From Myxocyprinus asiaticus (lineage: Eukaryota; Chordata; Actinopteri; Cypriniformes; Catostomidae): a stretch of 64,000 bases of DNA. The notes beneath the pieces were generated by a model, which did not search any database, had not been told where the DNA came from, and saw only the letters and a list, made by a program, of their open reading frames with translations. Where the stretch lies: NCBI RefSeq assembly GCF_019703515.2, contig NC_059362.1, positions 45,063,826-45,127,825 of the forward strand, given 5' to 3'. Shown here piece by piece: positions 61,168 to 64,000 of the stretch; the stretch's first letter is position 1, and the number at the start of each line of letters is the position of its first letter. The position numbers and the translations under genes are program-made.

Positions 61168-62137
61168 CAGCGCTACTCAGCAAGCGGCACGCAGGCCACA
61201 TGCGGCCCTCGAGCAATCTTTTGCGGCCTGTGTTACCATCATCAGAAATATATTTATCAGCAGCCTATCAAATCTGTATGAATTGTGAGGTGTCCATTTT
61301 CATGAGGATTTACACTAGTTCTCTACATTGCTGAATCATGTTAGAGAGGGAATTCAACTGCAAGAGAATGTTATACAAATAAATAAATAAAAACAACAAA
61401 TAATATCTGAGCATGGCTGATGTTATGAGAGTGGCGGTCGGTCTGCGCGAGCGTTCACACACAGTACATGTGCTGTCAGTCTGTCAGTCTGTCGGTCAAA
61501 CATGCACGCTCACAATCTCGCTTGAGAGTTATACTCAACACGGCACGATCTGTCCAACCTCTTGAATAGCTCATCAGAGATATGTACTCATCATGACATC
61601 AGTATTTACAGGGAAAAAATAACAGTTTTATATCGCTCGTTTTTGAACACATCTCTGGTATATGTGATGTTAAACACTCATGGTGTTTGTAAGCTGACAA
61701 TAACAGTGACTACAGAACTGATATATGAAAATCGAACTGTTACACCCCTTTAAATAATTTATAATAATTACTAAAAGGTAGTTAATACAAAAATGAAAAT
61801 GCCATCCCAGATGTGTATGACTTCCTTTCTTCAGCAGAACACAAATGAAGATTTTTAGAAGAATATTTCAGCTCTGTAGGTCCATACAATGCTAGTGAAT
61901 GTTGGTCAGAACTTTGAAGCTCCAAAAAGCACATAAGGCAGCATAAAAGTAATTCATATGACTCCAATGGTTAAATCCACACCTGAAAGTGAAAGTGGAG
62001 ATTTATAGTAAAAATGCCAAGGACTTAAATATTGATCTGTCTCTCATCTACAAATCATAAAAATTAAGAGTGCGGCCCTCGTAGGTACATTGATCCAGTT
62101 TTGCGGCCCCTGACCTTTCTGAAGTTGAGTAGCCCTG
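61168..62137. mobile_element. hAT-superfamily non-autonomous element with perfect target duplication
   Basis: Ends cagcgctactca and tgagtagccctg are inverted repeats with one mismatch. Both sides carry the same 8-bp word gcctagag (61160-61167 and 62138-62145), the hAT signature. Length 970 bp; no transposase found. Inside lie tgcggccctcg words near both ends and a fragment of a miniature element at 61780-61975. Confidence 0.92.
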
Positions 62138-62513
62138 GCCTAGAGTCTCCTGAACTGAGATCAGTCAGTTTAAATAAAATAAAATAAAATTATGCATAAC
62201 CTACAGTAAAGCCAAAACGTAATGTACACGCATTTAGATGCGGGAACTCAGGAGAATAGAGACCAGAATATACTAGATACTTGGGTTTGTGCTCTTTAGA
62301 CTTAGACTTCAGTGTGGTTACTTACTGGTCCAAGTCTAAAGAGCACAAACCCAAGTGTCTAGGATTTTCTGGTCTCTATTCTCCTGAGTTCCCGCATCTA
62401 AATGCATGTACATTACGTTTTGGCTTCGCTGTAGGTTATGCATAATTTTATTTTATTTTATTTAAACTGACTGATCTCAGTTCAGGAGACTCTAGGCCAG
62501 GGCTACTCAACTT
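62121..62513. repeat. Long hairpin (inverted repeat, arms about 183 bp, loop 28 bp)
   Basis: Left arm 62121-62303 and right arm 62332-62513 are nearly perfect inverted copies. Examples are gaagttgagtagccctgg with ccagggctactcaacttc, and cttgggtttgtgctctttag with its complement. The outer 17 bp of the left arm are the end of the hAT element, so the duplication that made the hairpin followed the hAT insertion. Confidence 0.93.
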
Positions 62514-63350
62514 CCCTAGCAACCACATGGCAACATGCTAAAAACCCTCAGAACACCTTAGCAACCATACAGCAATGCTCTGGAAACCACCCAAAATACC
62601 CTAGTATTGTGGCAGCAAGTTGTGCACAGGCAAACAGCACTTCGAAATTCTTCCGAAAATGTCCAAATCTAGCTTCAGCTGTGACTGCTATGAAATTATG
62701 TTATATGTGGTTTTAACAGACCCTTCCAGCTGTTAACTAACACTTAATTTGCCTCTGACTGTACCAGCTAATGTAGAATATTCAACAAGAAGCACTTGAT
62801 ATTATGAGGAAAATCATAATTGGACCATCTTCACTCCAATCACTCGTCAGCTCTTTAAATTCTGAAAAGAAATGTGATTTCTGGAGAGAACTAAAAAGTG
62901 TGGAATGTCAGAATAATGTCAGTACCTCTTATGCAATCATGATTGCAAAGATATTCTGCTTACAAACGGTGAAAGTTAGGGTGTCGTGGGAGTTTATTGT
63001 CTTTGTGCTTTCCAGAAAGACTTATATTATCACACAAGCTCAAGCCGTATAATAAATAAAGCAAAAATCCCATCAAGGATTTTGTGTCCATGGGTGTCCT
63101 GGACATTTCTTCATAAGATTCAACCTTAACTATATTCATGTGTCGTGCTTTTAGAGGGCTGATACATGTTGTCAAAATAAAAGAATTGCTGCATTTTGTT
63201 TATTAATATCATAACAAGGCAGCGAGACAATGGCTACTGATTTTGCTTCGCATTTATTCACATTTGTCATGTGTAATTTGACTTGATGTGAATCAAAAAT
63301 TCAATCTAGTCCTTATAGCCTTAATAATTATGTTTCTTTCTCTATAACCT
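62514..63350. other. Intergenic, no gene found
   Basis: Starts with cctagcaaccacatggcaac-type repeats (62514-62600), then has no recognised feature. Confidence 0.5.
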
Positions 63351-63407
63351 CATATCCTGTCTTTTTTTATATGCACATCTGTCCATTGTTGTTAATGTCA
63401 TCACGAG

Positions 63408-63408
<1 letters not shown>

Positions 63409-63443
<35 letters not shown>

Positions 63444-63460
63444 ATGTGTGTGTGTGTGTT
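63409..63460. repeat. (GT)n microsatellite
   Basis: About 25 GT units with one interruption. Confidence 0.95.
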
Positions 63461-63479
63461 TTGTCTCTTGAGTGTGTAT

Positions 63480-63610
63480 TCAGACTGGCTTTTTTGCCTC
63501 AGCTGGCCTGTCTTCTTCTGTAAATTGGATTAATTGAAGAAATTAGATGTTGTCTCCTCCATCACTCTTGCCCTTTCATCTTATTGGCTATTATTGCAGC
63601 ACCATCTCTC
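63480..63610. other. Candidate conserved non-coding element
   Basis: Repeat-free stretch containing attggattaattgaagaaat and cttattggctattattgcag, including a CCAAT-type word on the opposite strand and TAAT cores. Candidate only. Confidence 0.25.
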
Positions 63611-63855
63611 TAGGTCCAACACACACATACACACCACATGTGGTTCAGGTGAAGAAATCTTTATTAGTGTGGCTGTCAAATACAACACAGTATGAACAAA
63701 TATAAGGAGATTACAGGGTGTATAATAAATTACTGAAAACAGCAATTGTTTTCAATATAAACATGTCCCTTTCTCTCATATTTCACAACCTGAATGGGTA
63801 TCATTTGCATTTTTGGCAGTATGAGGACAAAGATTATATAAATCTATAGTCAATT

Positions 63856-64000
63856 AAAGGGATATCAGCCAAAATGAAAATGTTGTCATCATTTACTCAC
63901 CCTCATGTTGTTCCAAACCTGTATGACTTTCTTTCTTTCTTCTGTGGAACACAAAAGGGGGGTTATTTTGCAGAATGTTCACGCTGCTCTTTTTCATACA
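63856..64000. mobile_element. Miniature element, aaagggatag family, cut by the window edge
   Basis: Begins aaagggatatcagccaaaat and continues tcatcatttactcaccctca, then gttgttccaaacctgtatga, the same order as at 20541. It runs off the right edge. Confidence 0.75.

Larger units (their letters stand above)
60240..62303 (-). repeat. Old interspersed repeat R, copy 2, split by a SINE and a hAT element
   Basis: Inverted copy of 2560-3260. Its parts are about 60240-60332, 60723-61167 and 62138-62303. Removing the two insertions and one copy of each target duplication gives the uninterrupted order seen in copy 1. Confidence 0.75.

Overview
This is nuclear DNA from a ray-finned fish, most likely a cyprinid or other cypriniform. 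The evidence is an intron-split vertebrate gene, fish-type Tc1/mariner, hAT and BEL/Pao transposons, a tRNA-derived SINE, and many AT-rich miniature elements of the kind common in carp-like fish. There are no bacterial genes, operons or CRISPR arrays.

The only host protein-coding gene I can support is fut8 (alpha-1,6-fucosyltransferase) on the + strand. Seven consecutive 3' coding exons lie at 9735-9900, 10774-10888, 15981-16218, 24069-24315, 28174-28350, 29216-29366 and 29516-29845. All junctions are GT-AG and the phases agree throughout. The exons encode about 474 residues: the end of the N-terminal coiled-coil region, the whole catalytic GT23 domain and the C-terminal SH3-like domain. The exons for the cytoplasmic tail, membrane anchor and first part of the stem are not seen and should lie upstream. 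So bases 1-9734 are probably intron, and everything after about 30.5 kb is intergenic.

Region by region. 1-9.7 kb (intron): the edge of a Tc1-like element, a Harbinger-like remnant, an old repeat (2560-3260), a SINE (4869-5307), a full-length but inactivated Tc1-like element (5350-6597), and a 503-bp head-to-head copy of its 5' part (7203-7705). 9.7-30.5 kb: the fut8 exons, with a fold-back element, a TTAA-flanked element, a second Tc1-like element (16570-18021), a hAT element with target duplication (20918-21913) and a third Tc1-like element with IR/DR ends (25321-26927) in the introns. 30.5-46.7 kb: intergenic DNA with nested terminal-inverted-repeat elements, a 1.8-kb fold-back (35807-37570), a near-palindromic 0.78-kb element (44658-45436) and some low-repeat stretches that look like conserved non-coding DNA. 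46.7-55.6 kb: a Tc1/mariner-type element split by a complete but decayed BEL/Pao LTR retrotransposon (47476-55131). 55.6-64 kb: intergenic DNA, with an old repeat at 60.2-62.3 kb that received a SINE and a hAT element and ends in a 393-bp hairpin.

I found no convincing new multi-gene system. The most interesting structures are the large inverted repeats, several inside the fut8 transcript, and the nested transposon history that can be read from empty sites within the same window.
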